Part shown: positions 8,440-17,185 of the stretch, in pieces
Layout: each line of letters opens with the position of its first letter
How positions within the stretch are numbered: position 1 is the first letter of the stretch
Source of the DNA: an uncultured Eubacteriales bacterium
GTDB lineage: Bacteria > Bacillota > Clostridia > Oscillospirales > CAG-272
Direction of reading: 5' to 3'
Length of the DNA: 31,017 nt
Assembly (NCBI GenBank): GCA_934462825.1
Contig: CAKSIP010000018.1
Coordinates: forward strand, 1 to 31,017
Translations under genes and position numbers: made by a program
The notes under the pieces: model-generated
Database searches by the model: none
Seen by the model: the letters and a program-made list of their open reading frames with translations, nothing else
What the model was told of the DNA's origin: nothing

Positions 8440-9345
8440 ATGGACAGCAGATGGATACAGGAGGCACTGACGCAAATCGGTGTTGATTATAAAACGGATT
8501 TCCCGTTGTCCCATGCCTCATCTTTTCGTATCGGGGGACACGCGGCCATCGCCGCCTTTCCGGATTCATCCGAATCTATGTGCCGCGTTTTGGACTTGCT
8601 CGGACATACCCGAAGCAAATACACCGTTATGGGACGGGGAAGCAATGTGCTTTTTGCAGATGATTTCTATGATGGCGTTCTTGTATTTACGTCTCATTTG
8701 AAACAGATTGTTACACACGATAGCATCATTGAAGCCGATGCCGGCGCATTGATTGGTCAAATGGCGGAAACGGCTTGCGAGAGAGGCCTTGCGGGATTGG
8801 AGTTTCTTTTCGGGATCCCCGGCAGTTGCGGGGGCGCGGTGTTTATGAACGCAGGCGCTTATGACGGCGAAATCGCCTCGGTTCTTGCGTACAGTGAATT
8901 TTATGATACCCTCCATCAAACGGTTGTGCGCTGGGAGCAACCGGAACATCAATTCCGTTATCGCTACAGCTTGTATGCCGATCATCCCGAATATGTCATT
9001 TTGCGTGCCGGGTTTGCGTTGACACCCGGAGAAAAAACGAAAATCCGCGCAAAAATGTCGGAAAATATAGAAAAACGAAAACGCTCCCAACCGTTGGAAT
9101 ATCCCAATGCGGGCAGTATATTCAAACGCCCGCCGAACGGATTTGCCGCGCAGATGATTGATCAATGCGGCCTGAAGGGCATGCGAATCGGAGATGCGCA
9201 AGTTTCGGAAAAGCATGCGGGGTTTATTGTAAACCGCGGGGAAGCTACATCGGCCGATGTGAAAGCGTTGATTGCTTTCATCCGGCAAAAAGTGTTTGAA
9301 CAATTCGGTGTGATGCTGGAAACGGAAATCCGGGTGATCGAATGA
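8440..9345 (+). CDS. murB: UDP-N-acetylenolpyruvoylglucosamine reductase
   Basis: MurB is the FAD enzyme that reduces enolpyruvyl-UDP-GlcNAc with NADPH to UDP-MurNAc, the second committed step of peptidoglycan synthesis. The 301-residue protein shows the FAD-binding motifs MGRGSNVL and GIPGSCGGAVFMNAGAYDGE. The proton-donating serine is in NAGSIFKRP and the late catalytic glutamate lies in LETEIRVIE. The size and missing insertions fit the short type II MurB of Firmicutes. The start is ATG with GGAAGGAG 5 nt upstream. It is followed by whiA after 45 nt, whereas rapZ and yvcK usually intervene in Clostridia. Confidence 0.97.
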   Translation: MDSRWIQEALTQIGVDYKTDFPLSHASSFRIGGHAAIAAFPDSSESMCRVLDLLGHTRSKYTVMGRGSNVLFADDFYDGVLVFTSHLKQIVTHDSIIEADAGALIGQMAETACERGLAGLEFLFGIPGSCGGAVFMNAGAYDGEIASVLAYSEFYDTLHQTVVRWEQPEHQFRYRYSLYADHPEYVILRAGFALTPGEKTKIRAKMSENIEKRKRSQPLEYPNAGSIFKRPPNGFAAQMIDQCGLKGMRIGDAQVSEKHAGFIVNRGEATSADVKALIAFIRQKVFEQFGVMLETEIRVIE

Positions 9346-9390
9346 AAGCGTCCACCCGATAAAAAGCAGAGAAAGCGAGGGCGAGCAGCG

Positions 9391-10317
9391 GTGTCTTTTT
9401 CCCTGGAAGTAAAAAAAGAGCTTTCTGAAATTCGGATGAAAAAATATTGTTGCCGCAGAGCCTTTCTTTGTGGCCTTCTTTCCGATGCAAAAATAAAAAA
9501 AACAGAAAATGAATGTACCATCCGAATGGTCAGCGCATTTTCGGAGTTGGCGGACATCGTGTGCGGAATGGTCAAAAATGTTTGCCACACAAACGCGTCG
9601 GTTCACGTGGTGCGCAAAATGAACCGGGACTATTATGAGGTGTCGTTTGCGGACGATTCGATGGGAAAGGCGCTGGAAGATATGGAGCTTGGAACGATTT
9701 GGAACACCCGGGAGCCGCCCTGCGAGAATTGCAAAAAGTGCTTCATCCGAGGCGCATTTGTTGCAAATGGGACGGTTTCCGAGCCTTTGTCCGGGTATCA
9801 TTTGGAGTTTCGCTACAAAAATGCCAAAAGAGCGCGCATGCTGTATCAGATGCTTAGCGAGGAAATTGAGGAGCCGGGCATTGTGAATCGGAAAAACGCG
9901 GTAGGGCTGTACTATAAAAACAGCAGTGCCGTGGAGGCGGTGCTCGGCTTTCTTGGCTCCGTGCGCTGTGTGTTTGATTTTATCAACGGAAAGATTGAAC
10001 GGGAATTGCGAAATTCGGTGAATCGCGGAACCAATTGCGTGGCCGGGAATATTGCTAAATCGGTAACAGCCGCGCAAAAGCAGATTGCCGTGATTTCCGC
10101 CTTGGAGGCCGACGGACGGTTGTCCATGCTTCCGGACGAGCTTTTTGAAACGGCTCGTCAGCGATTGGAATACAGCACCCTGTCTTTGGCGGAGCTGGCG
10201 CAGGTTCACGTTCCTCCCATTTCAAAGTCGGGACTCTCCCATCGCTTGCAAAAGATCATGGATTTTGCCGCCGAAGGACAAAAGCAGGCGCAGAAATCCT
10301 CCGAAAAAGAAAACTGA
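9391..10317 (+). CDS. whiA: WhiA sporulation/division regulator homologue
   Basis: WhiA is a DNA-binding protein with a degenerate LAGLIDADG homing-endonuclease fold and a C-terminal helix-turn-helix. In actinobacteria it controls sporulation septation; in Bacillus it affects division and chromosome segregation. The 308-residue protein has the typical start FSLEVKKEL, CCRRAFLCGLL, then RGAFVANGTVSEP and YHLEF in the endonuclease-like half. The C-terminal SLAELAQVHVPPISKSGLSHRLQKI forms the HTH region. The start is GTG 9391, with a weak GAGGG about 11 nt upstream. It lies between murB and dnaE in one operon. Many Clostridia also have HPr between whiA and dnaE; it is absent here. Confidence 0.96.
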   Translation: MSFSLEVKKELSEIRMKKYCCRRAFLCGLLSDAKIKKTENECTIRMVSAFSELADIVCGMVKNVCHTNASVHVVRKMNRDYYEVSFADDSMGKALEDMELGTIWNTREPPCENCKKCFIRGAFVANGTVSEPLSGYHLEFRYKNAKRARMLYQMLSEEIEEPGIVNRKNAVGLYYKNSSAVEAVLGFLGSVRCVFDFINGKIERELRNSVNRGTNCVAGNIAKSVTAAQKQIAVISALEADGRLSMLPDELFETARQRLEYSTLSLAELAQVHVPPISKSGLSHRLQKIMDFAAEGQKQAQKSSEKEN

Positions 10318-10360
10318 AAAGCCAAAACAGCCATGCAAGATTCCGCCTTCTGAAAGACGG

Positions 10361-10372
10361 GGCGGATCCGCC
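10361..10372. repeat. 12-nt perfect palindrome in the whiA-dnaE gap
   Basis: GGCGGATCCGCC is a perfect palindrome. A CCGCC at 10343-10347 can alternatively pair with its left half (10361-10365), forming a hairpin in the 91-nt spacer before dnaE. There is no U-run, so it is not a terminator. Any role in setting dnaE expression is speculation. Confidence 0.4.
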
Positions 10373-10408
10373 GCTGGCATTTTGATGTTAAAGAAAAGGA
10401 GCCATGTC

Positions 10409-13400
10409 ATGTCGGATTTTGTTCACCTGCATCTTCACAGTGAATACAGCCTGTTGGACGGAGCTTGCCGGATCTGTGATATTCCTGCTTTCGCAGCCGA
10501 ACACGGACATAAGGCTGTGGCCATTACCGATCACGGCGCAATGTACGGCGTAGTGGCTTTTTATAATGCCTGTCATGCGGCCGGGATCAAGCCGATCATC
10601 GGTTGCGAAATGTATGTGGCCGAGCAATCGCGCTTTCAACGCGCCGCAGGCAGTCGCCCGAATCATCTTGTACTGCTTTGCAAGAACATGACCGGCTATC
10701 GAAATTTGATGTACCTGTCCTCCATGGGCTTTACGGAGGGCTTTTACGGAAAGCCGCGCATTGATATAGATCTGCTTCGGGATCATGCGGAAGGCTTGAT
10801 TGCGCTGTCGGGGTGCCTTTCGGGAAAAATTCCGCAGCTGCTTTTGCAAGGGAGGGAAAGCGAAGCGTATGCGTATGCGGATACGCTGTGCGAAATCTTC
10901 GGAAAGGATAATTTTTACATAGAAATCCAGAACCACGGGCTTTCCGATCAAATTCGCGTGCTTCCCATGCTTGTCAAATTGGCCGGCGATAAAGGAATCC
11001 CGCTTGTTGCCACCAACGATTGCCATTATCTCCGACGTGGAGATGCAAAAGCGCAGGCTACGCTGGTTTGCATCCAAACAAATAAGACCGTAACAGAGGG
11101 GCGCCCGTCCGGCTTTGAAACCGATGAATTTTTTTATAAATCCACCGATGAAATGCAGATGCTGTTCGGAAAATATCCGGGCGCTTTGGAAAACACTGTG
11201 AAAATTGCGGAGCAGTGTGAGCTTACCTTTGCCTTTGACCAACTTTGCCTGCCGAAATATCCTTGCCCGGACGCTTTGTCGCCGGCGAGCTATCTGCGTC
11301 AGCTGGTGGAAGCGGGATGGAAAAAAAGATTGGCCGACGGTAAGCTTGCCCTCGACCTTCATTCCGAAAGCGAGTATTTGACTCGGATTGACTATGAACT
11401 TTCGGTCATTGAAAAAATGGGATATTCCGAATATTTTTTGATTGTTTGGGATTACGTTCATTTTGCCAAAACGCATGGAATCAGCGTTGGCCCCGGCCGA
11501 GGCTCCGGTGCGGGAAGCCTGATTGCCTATTTAATTGAAATTACCGATATTGATCCGTTGCGCTTCGATTTGCTTTTTGAGCGATTTTTGAACCCGGAAA
11601 GAGTCAGCATGCCCGATATTGACGTGGATTTTTGCTATCGCCGACGGGATGAGGTCATCCGATATGTTGCGGAGCGATATGGCTCGGATCATGTGTCGCA
11701 AATCATTACCTTCGGAACGCTGGCCGCCAAAGCCGCCGTTCGAGACGTGGGGCGCGCCCTGGGGATGCCTTATTCGGAAGTGGACAGCGTTGCCAAAGCG
11801 GTGCCTAGAACGCTGGGAATTACGCTGGCGGACGCGATGAAGCTCCCGGAATTAAAGGAAATGTATCAAGGCTCGGAAAAAGTGCGCAATCTTTTGGATA
11901 TTGCCATGGCGATTGAAGGCATGCCGAGAAATGTGTCCGTGCATGCGGCCGGAGTGGTCATTACGGAAAACCCGGTTTCGGATTATGTCCCTTTGGCCAC
12001 CAGCAACGATACGGTGGTGACGCAGTATGATATGGATACCGTGGCCCGCCTCGGCATTTTGAAGTTTGACTTTCTTGCGTTGCGTTATCTTACGATTATT
12101 GATGATGCCGTGACGCAAATTGTGGAAAGACAGCCGGAATTTTCTGTTGAAAATTTGCCGCTGGACGACAAAGAAACTTATGCGCTGATTTCGGCAGGAG
12201 ATACCGGAGGCGTGTTCCAATTGGAGTCCTACGGCATGCGCCAGATGCTGCAAGAAATGAAGCCGCGCAATATGGATGATATTTTGGCGGCCATTGCGCT
12301 TTATCGCCCCGGCCCGATGGATTCGATTCCGAAATATATTGCGGGAAGAAATCACCCGGAAAGCGTGAAATACGAGGTGACCGCTTTAAAACCGATCTTG
12401 TCTTCTACTTACGGATGTATTGTCTATCAAGAGCAGGTTATGACGATCCTGCGCGAGCTGGGGGGCTTTTCCTTCGGACACGCGGATATTGTTCGCCGCG
12501 CTATGTCAAAGAAAAAAGCCTCAGCAATGGAGTCCGAGCGAAAGGCCTTTGTGCAAGGCGTTTGCGAAAAAGGCGTGCCTGAATCGACCGCAGACCATCT
12601 TTTTGATGAAATGGCCGCTTTTGCCAACTATGCTTTTAATAAGAGCCACGCCGCCGCCTATGCTGTGATTGCTTATCGCACCGCTTATCTGAAAGCGCAT
12701 TATCCGAGAGAATATTTTGCGGCGCTTCTGACATCGGTATTGGATTCGCAGGAAAAAATGGCGGAATATATTGCGGATTGCGAAAAACGCGGGATTCATG
12801 TAATGCCGCCGGACATCAACAAGAGCAATATTTATTTTCATGTTTCTGATAATGAAATCCGTTTCGGGTTGGCCGCGTTAAAAAATGTGGGGAGGCAATT
12901 TGTCGCTTCCATCCTTGAGGAACGCCAAAGAGCGCCTTTTCGTTCCTTTGAGGACTTTGTGCAACGGATGACCGGGCATGACCTGAACAAGCGGCAGGTG
13001 GAAACTTTAATCAAGGGCGGCGCTTTTGATGCTTTGGGCGTGTTCCGAAGCCGGATGCTGGCCGCCTATGAACCGATGATTGAGGGGATGGCCAGCCGAA
13101 ATCGATCCAATCTGGATGGCCAGCTGGATATGTTTTCGCAAGTCGGAACCGTGGAAGATAACAAAACGACCATGGAATATCAATACCCCATGCTTCCCGA
13201 AATCTCCCTTCGGGAAAGGTTGATGCAGGAAAAAGATGCCAGCGGCATGTATTTTTCCGGCCATCTTTTAGATGATTATTCCCGGCAGATGGCCACCCTC
13301 CCGCTGACACCCCTCTCGGCTTTTGCCGCGCATCCTTCTGACTCAGAGTTGAGCGAGACGACGATGGAGCAGGAACGAGAGCCTATCCGTGATCGCCAGC

Positions 13401-13936
13401 GCGTGATCGTGGCCGGCGTAATTACTTCGGTGACACGTAAAACCACCAAGGACGATAAAAGCATGGCCTTCTTTACTTTGGAAGATCGTTATACCTCGGT
13501 GGAGTGTATTATCTTCCCGGGACAATATTTAAAGCAATCCAATCATATTCATATTGATACGGCCGTTGTGGTGGAGGGAACCGCTTCGGAACGAGAAGAT
13601 ATGATGCAGCTGATTGTCTTGACCGTAACGCCGTTGCAGGACAATACGGCTTTTCGGCCGTCCGCTGCCTTGTCCGAACCCAAAAAGCCGGCGCTGACGG
13701 CAAAAGAAGCGGCACCTCGCCCCAAACGATTGTTTTTGCGCGTAGAGAGTAAGGAATCTAAGTCTTTCCGCAAAGCTGTGAATTTAATCGAAATCTTTGA
13801 GGGAAACATTCCCGTGGTCTTTTATCAAAAGGAAGATAAGAGTTATTTTGCCTATAGCCGTGGCGTGGCATTGTCTGATTTTTTGCTGGCCGAATTTAAA
13901 AGCCTTTTGGGAGATGACAATGTGATTTATCAGTAA
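10409..13936 (+). CDS. dnaE: DNA polymerase III alpha subunit (DnaE)
   Basis: This C-family replicative polymerase has 1175 residues. The N-terminal PHP domain starts VHLHLHSEYSLLDGA and keeps metal-ligand motifs such as TDHGAMYG, GCEMYV and TNDCHYL. The polymerase core carries the catalytic aspartates in PDIDVDF (D403, D405) and in LKFDFLAL (D554), matching the spacing of E. coli DnaE. A helix-hairpin-helix region and an OB-fold (about residues 995-1075, RVIVAGVITSVTRKTTKDDK) follow. In Clostridia DnaE works beside PolC, which is not in this window. The start is ATG 10409 with AAAGGAG 7 nt upstream; the frame is open for 88 more codons, but that stretch overlaps whiA. It is the last gene of the operon. 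Confidence 0.97.
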   Translation: MSDFVHLHLHSEYSLLDGACRICDIPAFAAEHGHKAVAITDHGAMYGVVAFYNACHAAGIKPIIGCEMYVAEQSRFQRAAGSRPNHLVLLCKNMTGYRNLMYLSSMGFTEGFYGKPRIDIDLLRDHAEGLIALSGCLSGKIPQLLLQGRESEAYAYADTLCEIFGKDNFYIEIQNHGLSDQIRVLPMLVKLAGDKGIPLVATNDCHYLRRGDAKAQATLVCIQTNKTVTEGRPSGFETDEFFYKSTDEMQMLFGKYPGALENTVKIAEQCELTFAFDQLCLPKYPCPDALSPASYLRQLVEAGWKKRLADGKLALDLHSESEYLTRIDYELSVIEKMGYSEYFLIVWDYVHFAKTHGISVGPGRGSGAGSLIAYLIEITDIDPLRFDLLFERFLNPERVSMPDIDVDFCYRRRDEVIRYVAERYGSDHVSQIITFGTLAAKAAVRDVGRALGMPYSEVDSVAKAVPRTLGITLADAMKLPELKEMYQGSEKVRNLLDIAMAIEGMPRNVSVHAAGVVITENPVSDYVPLATSNDTVVTQYDMDTVARLGILKFDFLALRYLTIIDDAVTQIVERQPEFSVENLPLDDKETYALISAGDTGGVFQLESYGMRQMLQEMKPRNMDDILAAIALYRPGPMDSIPKYIAGRNHPESVKYEVTALKPILSSTYGCIVYQEQVMTILRELGGFSFGHADIVRRAMSKKKASAMESERKAFVQGVCEKGVPESTADHLFDEMAAFANYAFNKSHAAAYAVIAYRTAYLKAHYPREYFAALLTSVLDSQEKMAEYIADCEKRGIHVMPPDINKSNIYFHVSDNEIRFGLAALKNVGRQFVASILEERQRAPFRSFEDFVQRMTGHDLNKRQVETLIKGGAFDALGVFRSRMLAAYEPMIEGMASRNRSNLDGQLDMFSQVGTVEDNKTTMEYQYPMLPEISLRERLMQEKDASGMYFSGHLLDDYSRQMATLPLTPLSAFAAHPSDSELSETTMEQEREPIRDRQRVIVAGVITSVTRKTTKDDKSMAFFTLEDRYTSVECIIFPGQYLKQSNHIHIDTAVVVEGTASEREDMMQLIVLTVTPLQDNTAFRPSAALSEPKKPALTAKEAAPRPKRLFLRVESKESKSFRKAVNLIEIFEGNIPVVFYQKEDKSYFAYSRGVALSDFLLAEFKSLLGDDNVIYQ

Positions 13937-13942
13937 TCCGGT

Positions 13943-14326
13943 TCAAGCCGTATAATCGCCTAAAATTTCTATAAGCTCCTCGTAAGAGCGTGCACCGATT
14001 CCGTTTTCCAATAGGGCACGATCTTTGACGGGGAGCGTTTTTATATAGACCGGCACAGTGAAAAGCAGAACATTTTGCGTATCATAGACACCAATCTGCT
14101 CGTGGTGGCTCTTTACGATATAAAGAATTTCCGCGGACGGTTGTACGGAAACCGGGGTGGAAAGTGTTTTTTGCTCCGATGCTTTTATCGAAGCGTCAAG
14201 AGAGGAATATTTGTCAAGAGAAGCCATGGCCGTGCCTGCTGCGCCGAAGGAAATCAGCGAAACGGCGGTGAAAATGGTAAACATGGCTTTTTTGACATAT
14301 GGAATATAGGAGAAAGGGAGCTTCAT
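13943..14326 (-). CDS. Small secreted or membrane-tethered protein, BofC-C-like
   Basis: This is a 127-residue protein with an N-terminal hydrophobic segment (about residues 13-35, MFTIFTAVSLISFGAAGTAM) that looks like a signal peptide or anchor. It is followed by a low-complexity linker and a small folded domain. The pattern ILYIVKSHHEQIGVYD, then VPVYIKTLPVKDRALLENGI, then SYEELIEILGDY recalls the short C-terminal domain of BofC, found in many uncharacterised small clostridial exported proteins; this is recollection of the pattern, not a search. The start is ATG 14326 with AGAGG about 10 nt upstream. Its stop is only 6 nt from the dnaE stop, convergent and without a terminator. Function unknown. 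Confidence 0.75.
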   Translation of the reverse strand: MKLPFSYIPYVKKAMFTIFTAVSLISFGAAGTAMASLDKYSSLDASIKASEQKTLSTPVSVQPSAEILYIVKSHHEQIGVYDTQNVLLFTVPVYIKTLPVKDRALLENGIGARSYEELIEILGDYTA

Positions 14327-14490
14327 ATCGAAAACCTCTTTTTAATGAATTTTTGTTTGTGCTTCGCCGTTTGCTTCTTGCTTCGCAACGGACTTTAATA
14401 GAATTTTTCCCGCTTTCTATCATATAAATGTGATTTTAACAAATAATAATACTGTAAAAATTTGTTGTCATGCGAGGTGGGATTTTTAGA

Positions 14491-17049
14491 ATGCTGCAAA
14501 AGCGCAATGGGAAAGCGAAAGCGAAAGCAAAGTCCAAGTCCAAAGAACAATCATCGGGGAAAGTCCGTCCCGGTATGCGAGACAAGTCTTCTTCCAAACA
14601 CAAAACCACGCGCATACTTATGGGCATTTTTTTATTTTTTGTGTTGACGCTGGGGCTTTTGGCGGCCATTTTTGCCGTTTATGTAAAAAATCATGTACAA
14701 ACGCATGTGGAGCTGTCTTGGTTTGAAAATATAAAGCAAGAATCCGCCACCCGCTTTTATTACTTTGAAGATTATGATCGACTGGCCGAAAAGGGAAATC
14801 CGAGGGAGATTGCCGGGAGCGAGCTGTACGCAGCGGAAAAATACCAATATGCCTCTTTTGAGGAAATTCCCGCGGCGATGAAAGATGCTTTTGTCGCCAT
14901 TGAAGACAAGCGCTTTTTTCAGCACCACGGAGTGGATTGGTACAGGACGTTGGGCGCTACGGCCAATTACCTTTTTCAATTCCGCGGGAGCTTTGGCGCC
15001 TCTACGATTACGCAGCAGCTTGTGAAAAACGTAACGGGGAACAATGATTATAAGGTAGAAAGAAAAATCCAAGAGATTTTTTATGCGATGGATTTAGAAA
15101 AGCGCATGGAAAAAGAGGAAATTCTGGAGCTGTATTTGAACGTGATTCCCATGTCGCAGGGATGTCGCGGCGTCAAATCCGCCGCAGAGGTTTACTTTTC
15201 CAAATCGCTTTCGGAGCTGACGCTGGAAGAATGTGTGTGCCTGGCGGCCATTACCAATAGTCCGGCTTATTATGATCCGTCCCGAAACCCCGACAACAAT
15301 AAAAAAAGGCGCCAGATGATTTATGACCAAATGCTGGAGCAGGGAAAAATCGACCGTGAAACCTATGATCGTGTCTATCATTCGGACGTGGCGCTTTGTA
15401 TGACAGAGGAGCATGCCAAGGAAAAAATCAATTCATGGTATGTTGACATGGTGATAGACGACGTGGCGGAAGCCTTGTGCCAAAAATACGGATATACCAA
15501 GGCGCAGGCCTCCGGGATGATTTACGGGGGAGGACTGCAAATCTACACTTTGATGGATGCCCGCGTGCAAAAGATTGTAGAAGCGTACTATGAAGATGAA
15601 AGCCATTTCCCGGACGGAAGTGCCGGGATTCGTGCGCAATCGTCCATGATCATTCTGGATCCGTATACCGGCGACATTTTGGGCGTGGCGGGAAGCCGCG
15701 GCCCCAAAACGGCCAACCGCATTCAGAATTATGCTACGCAAACACTTCGCCCCTCCGGCTCAGTGATTAAACCGCTTTCTGTTTATGCACCGGCTTTTGA
15801 GGCCGGGTTGATTCAATATGCTTCTGTTTTTGACGATGTTCCTGTCAGCTTCGGAAAATACAATACCGATCCGGCCGCCGGCGCGCTGGTGCCGCCGGAA
15901 CCGTGGCCGCGCAATGCGCCGACGGTGTATCACGGCCTTGTCAACGTCAATTATGCGGTGGAGGTGTCCCTCAATACCGTGCCGATTCGGATTTTGGAAA
16001 AGCTCGGCAAGGAGCAGTCTTTCTACTTTTTGAAAAACAAGCTGGGAATGAAGCATCTGATTGAATCGCTGACCCTTGAAAACGGAGTTACACTCACCGA
16101 TATGGATACGGCGGCCCTGGCGCTCGGCCAAATGAATTACGGAATTACCGTGCGTGAGATTACCGCCGGATATACGATATTTCCCAACGAAGGCAGGTAC
16201 TGTGCGCCTCGCTCCTTTTCCTATGTGACCGATGCCTATGGGAAGGTGCTTCTTGAAAATCAGAGAGAAGAAAGACAGGCAATCAGCCGGGAAAATTCGA
16301 TCTTAATGACAAAAATTCTTAAAAATGTGGTAGACTACGGTACCGCTAAGCATATCTCGTTGGATAAAACCGTGGAAACTGCGGGAAAAACCGGCACCAG
16401 CCAGGACTATTATGACCGCTGGTTTATCGGTTTTACGCCTTATTATTTGGGCGGTGTTTGGTATGGCTATGAATATCCGAAATCCCTGAACAGCAACACG
16501 CAGTATGTGTGTACGAAAATCTGGAACGATATTATGACGGAAATTCACGCCGGCCGAGACGCAAACGATGTGCGTGGCTTTGCCGAATCGGATCAGATTG
16601 TGATGGCAGCTTACTGCAAAGATTCGGGGAAATTAGCCGGGGAAGCCTGTGTGAAAGACGTGAGAGGGGACAGAACCGAGATCGGGTATTTTGTACGAGG
16701 AACCGAACCGAAGGAGCTTTGCGACTGCCATGTGCTCGTGCGATATGATAAAAAATCGGGCGGTGTGGATTGTGGATATTGCCCCGATGATTCGGTCGAA
16801 TGGGTGGGTATGATTACCGTGGAACGGCATTTTCCCATGCAAATTTATATTTCGGACGCACAGTATGTTTATCGCCCCTTGTCATGGGATCGGCTGCCGT
16901 CGGACAGCAAGGACGAGGCCTTTTTCGCCCGCACCTTGGAAAAAGGGGATTGGTGCGGGATCAGCGAAACGCCGGAGCAATATAATCGAGCGTGTCATAC
17001 ACATTTTTCTCCATTTTGGTGGCTGATAAAAAGAAAAATGCACAATTAG
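14491..17049 (+). CDS. Class A penicillin-binding protein (PBP1A-like)
   Basis: This bifunctional peptidoglycan glycosyltransferase/transpeptidase has 852 residues. A short Lys/Ala/Ser-rich cytoplasmic tail precedes one membrane helix (about 42-65). The GT51 domain has EDKRFFQHHGVD (catalytic Glu about 138), GASTITQQLVKN, the RKIQEIFYAMDLEKR box and ELYLNVIPMSQGCRGVKSAAEVYF. The transpeptidase domain has the serine motif SVIK (about 424-427, usually STFK), SLN (about 493-495) and KTGTS (about 633-637). The C-terminal tail is cysteine-rich (ELCDCH, DCGYCPDD, DWCG). The start is ATG 14491 with GAGGTGG 10 nt upstream; the ATG seven codons earlier has no binding site. No neighbour shares the operon clearly. 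I saw no convincing promoter in 14327-14490. Confidence 0.94.
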   Translation: MLQKRNGKAKAKAKSKSKEQSSGKVRPGMRDKSSSKHKTTRILMGIFLFFVLTLGLLAAIFAVYVKNHVQTHVELSWFENIKQESATRFYYFEDYDRLAEKGNPREIAGSELYAAEKYQYASFEEIPAAMKDAFVAIEDKRFFQHHGVDWYRTLGATANYLFQFRGSFGASTITQQLVKNVTGNNDYKVERKIQEIFYAMDLEKRMEKEEILELYLNVIPMSQGCRGVKSAAEVYFSKSLSELTLEECVCLAAITNSPAYYDPSRNPDNNKKRRQMIYDQMLEQGKIDRETYDRVYHSDVALCMTEEHAKEKINSWYVDMVIDDVAEALCQKYGYTKAQASGMIYGGGLQIYTLMDARVQKIVEAYYEDESHFPDGSAGIRAQSSMIILDPYTGDILGVAGSRGPKTANRIQNYATQTLRPSGSVIKPLSVYAPAFEAGLIQYASVFDDVPVSFGKYNTDPAAGALVPPEPWPRNAPTVYHGLVNVNYAVEVSLNTVPIRILEKLGKEQSFYFLKNKLGMKHLIESLTLENGVTLTDMDTAALALGQMNYGITVREITAGYTIFPNEGRYCAPRSFSYVTDAYGKVLLENQREERQAISRENSILMTKILKNVVDYGTAKHISLDKTVETAGKTGTSQDYYDRWFIGFTPYYLGGVWYGYEYPKSLNSNTQYVCTKIWNDIMTEIHAGRDANDVRGFAESDQIVMAAYCKDSGKLAGEACVKDVRGDRTEIGYFVRGTEPKELCDCHVLVRYDKKSGGVDCGYCPDDSVEWVGMITVERHFPMQIYISDAQYVYRPLSWDRLPSDSKDEAFFARTLEKGDWCGISETPEQYNRACHTHFSPFWWLIKRKMHN

Positions 17050-17104
17050 CCCCTCCGCGAATTGGGCAGAAGTGCCAATCCGAGAAAATGTTTTCAACAA
17101 AATC

Positions 17105-17138
17105 TTGACTTTGACGTATAGTTAGTGTATACTATAAA
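17105..17138 (+). promoter_or_regulatory. Strong, doubled promoter of the lipoprotein gene
   Basis: Two promoters overlap: TTGACT (17105-17110) - 17 nt - TATACT (17128-17133), and TTGACG (17111-17116) - 16 nt - TATAAA (17133-17138). An inverted repeat TATAGT (17117-17122) / ACTATA (17131-17136) covers the spacer and -10, so a repressor site is possible. The start codon is 48 nt downstream. Confidence 0.75.
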
Positions 17139-17185
17139 CACGTATTTTGCTGATAATACAAAGATTTTCCGGAGGGTAAATTAAA

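Noticed and set aside
8566..10209. Long open frame of 547 codons on the minus strand across murB and whiA
   Set aside because: It is antisense to two clear genes, matches no family I recognise, and its residue pattern is the shadow of the coding frames opposite.
10145..10408. 88-codon open extension before the dnaE start
   Set aside because: It overlaps the 3' end of whiA in another frame, has no DnaE-like sequence, and the ATG at 10409 has a strong binding site.
14509..14545. Short repeats (AAAGCG-type hexamers) at the start of the PBP gene
   Set aside because: They encode the Lys/Ala/Ser-rich cytoplasmic tail common in class A PBPs; too short and imperfect to call a repeat array.
17059..17079. 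Imperfect hairpin after the PBP gene (ATTGGGCA / TGCCAAT)
   Set aside because: The stem is bulged and no U-run follows; not convincing as a terminator.
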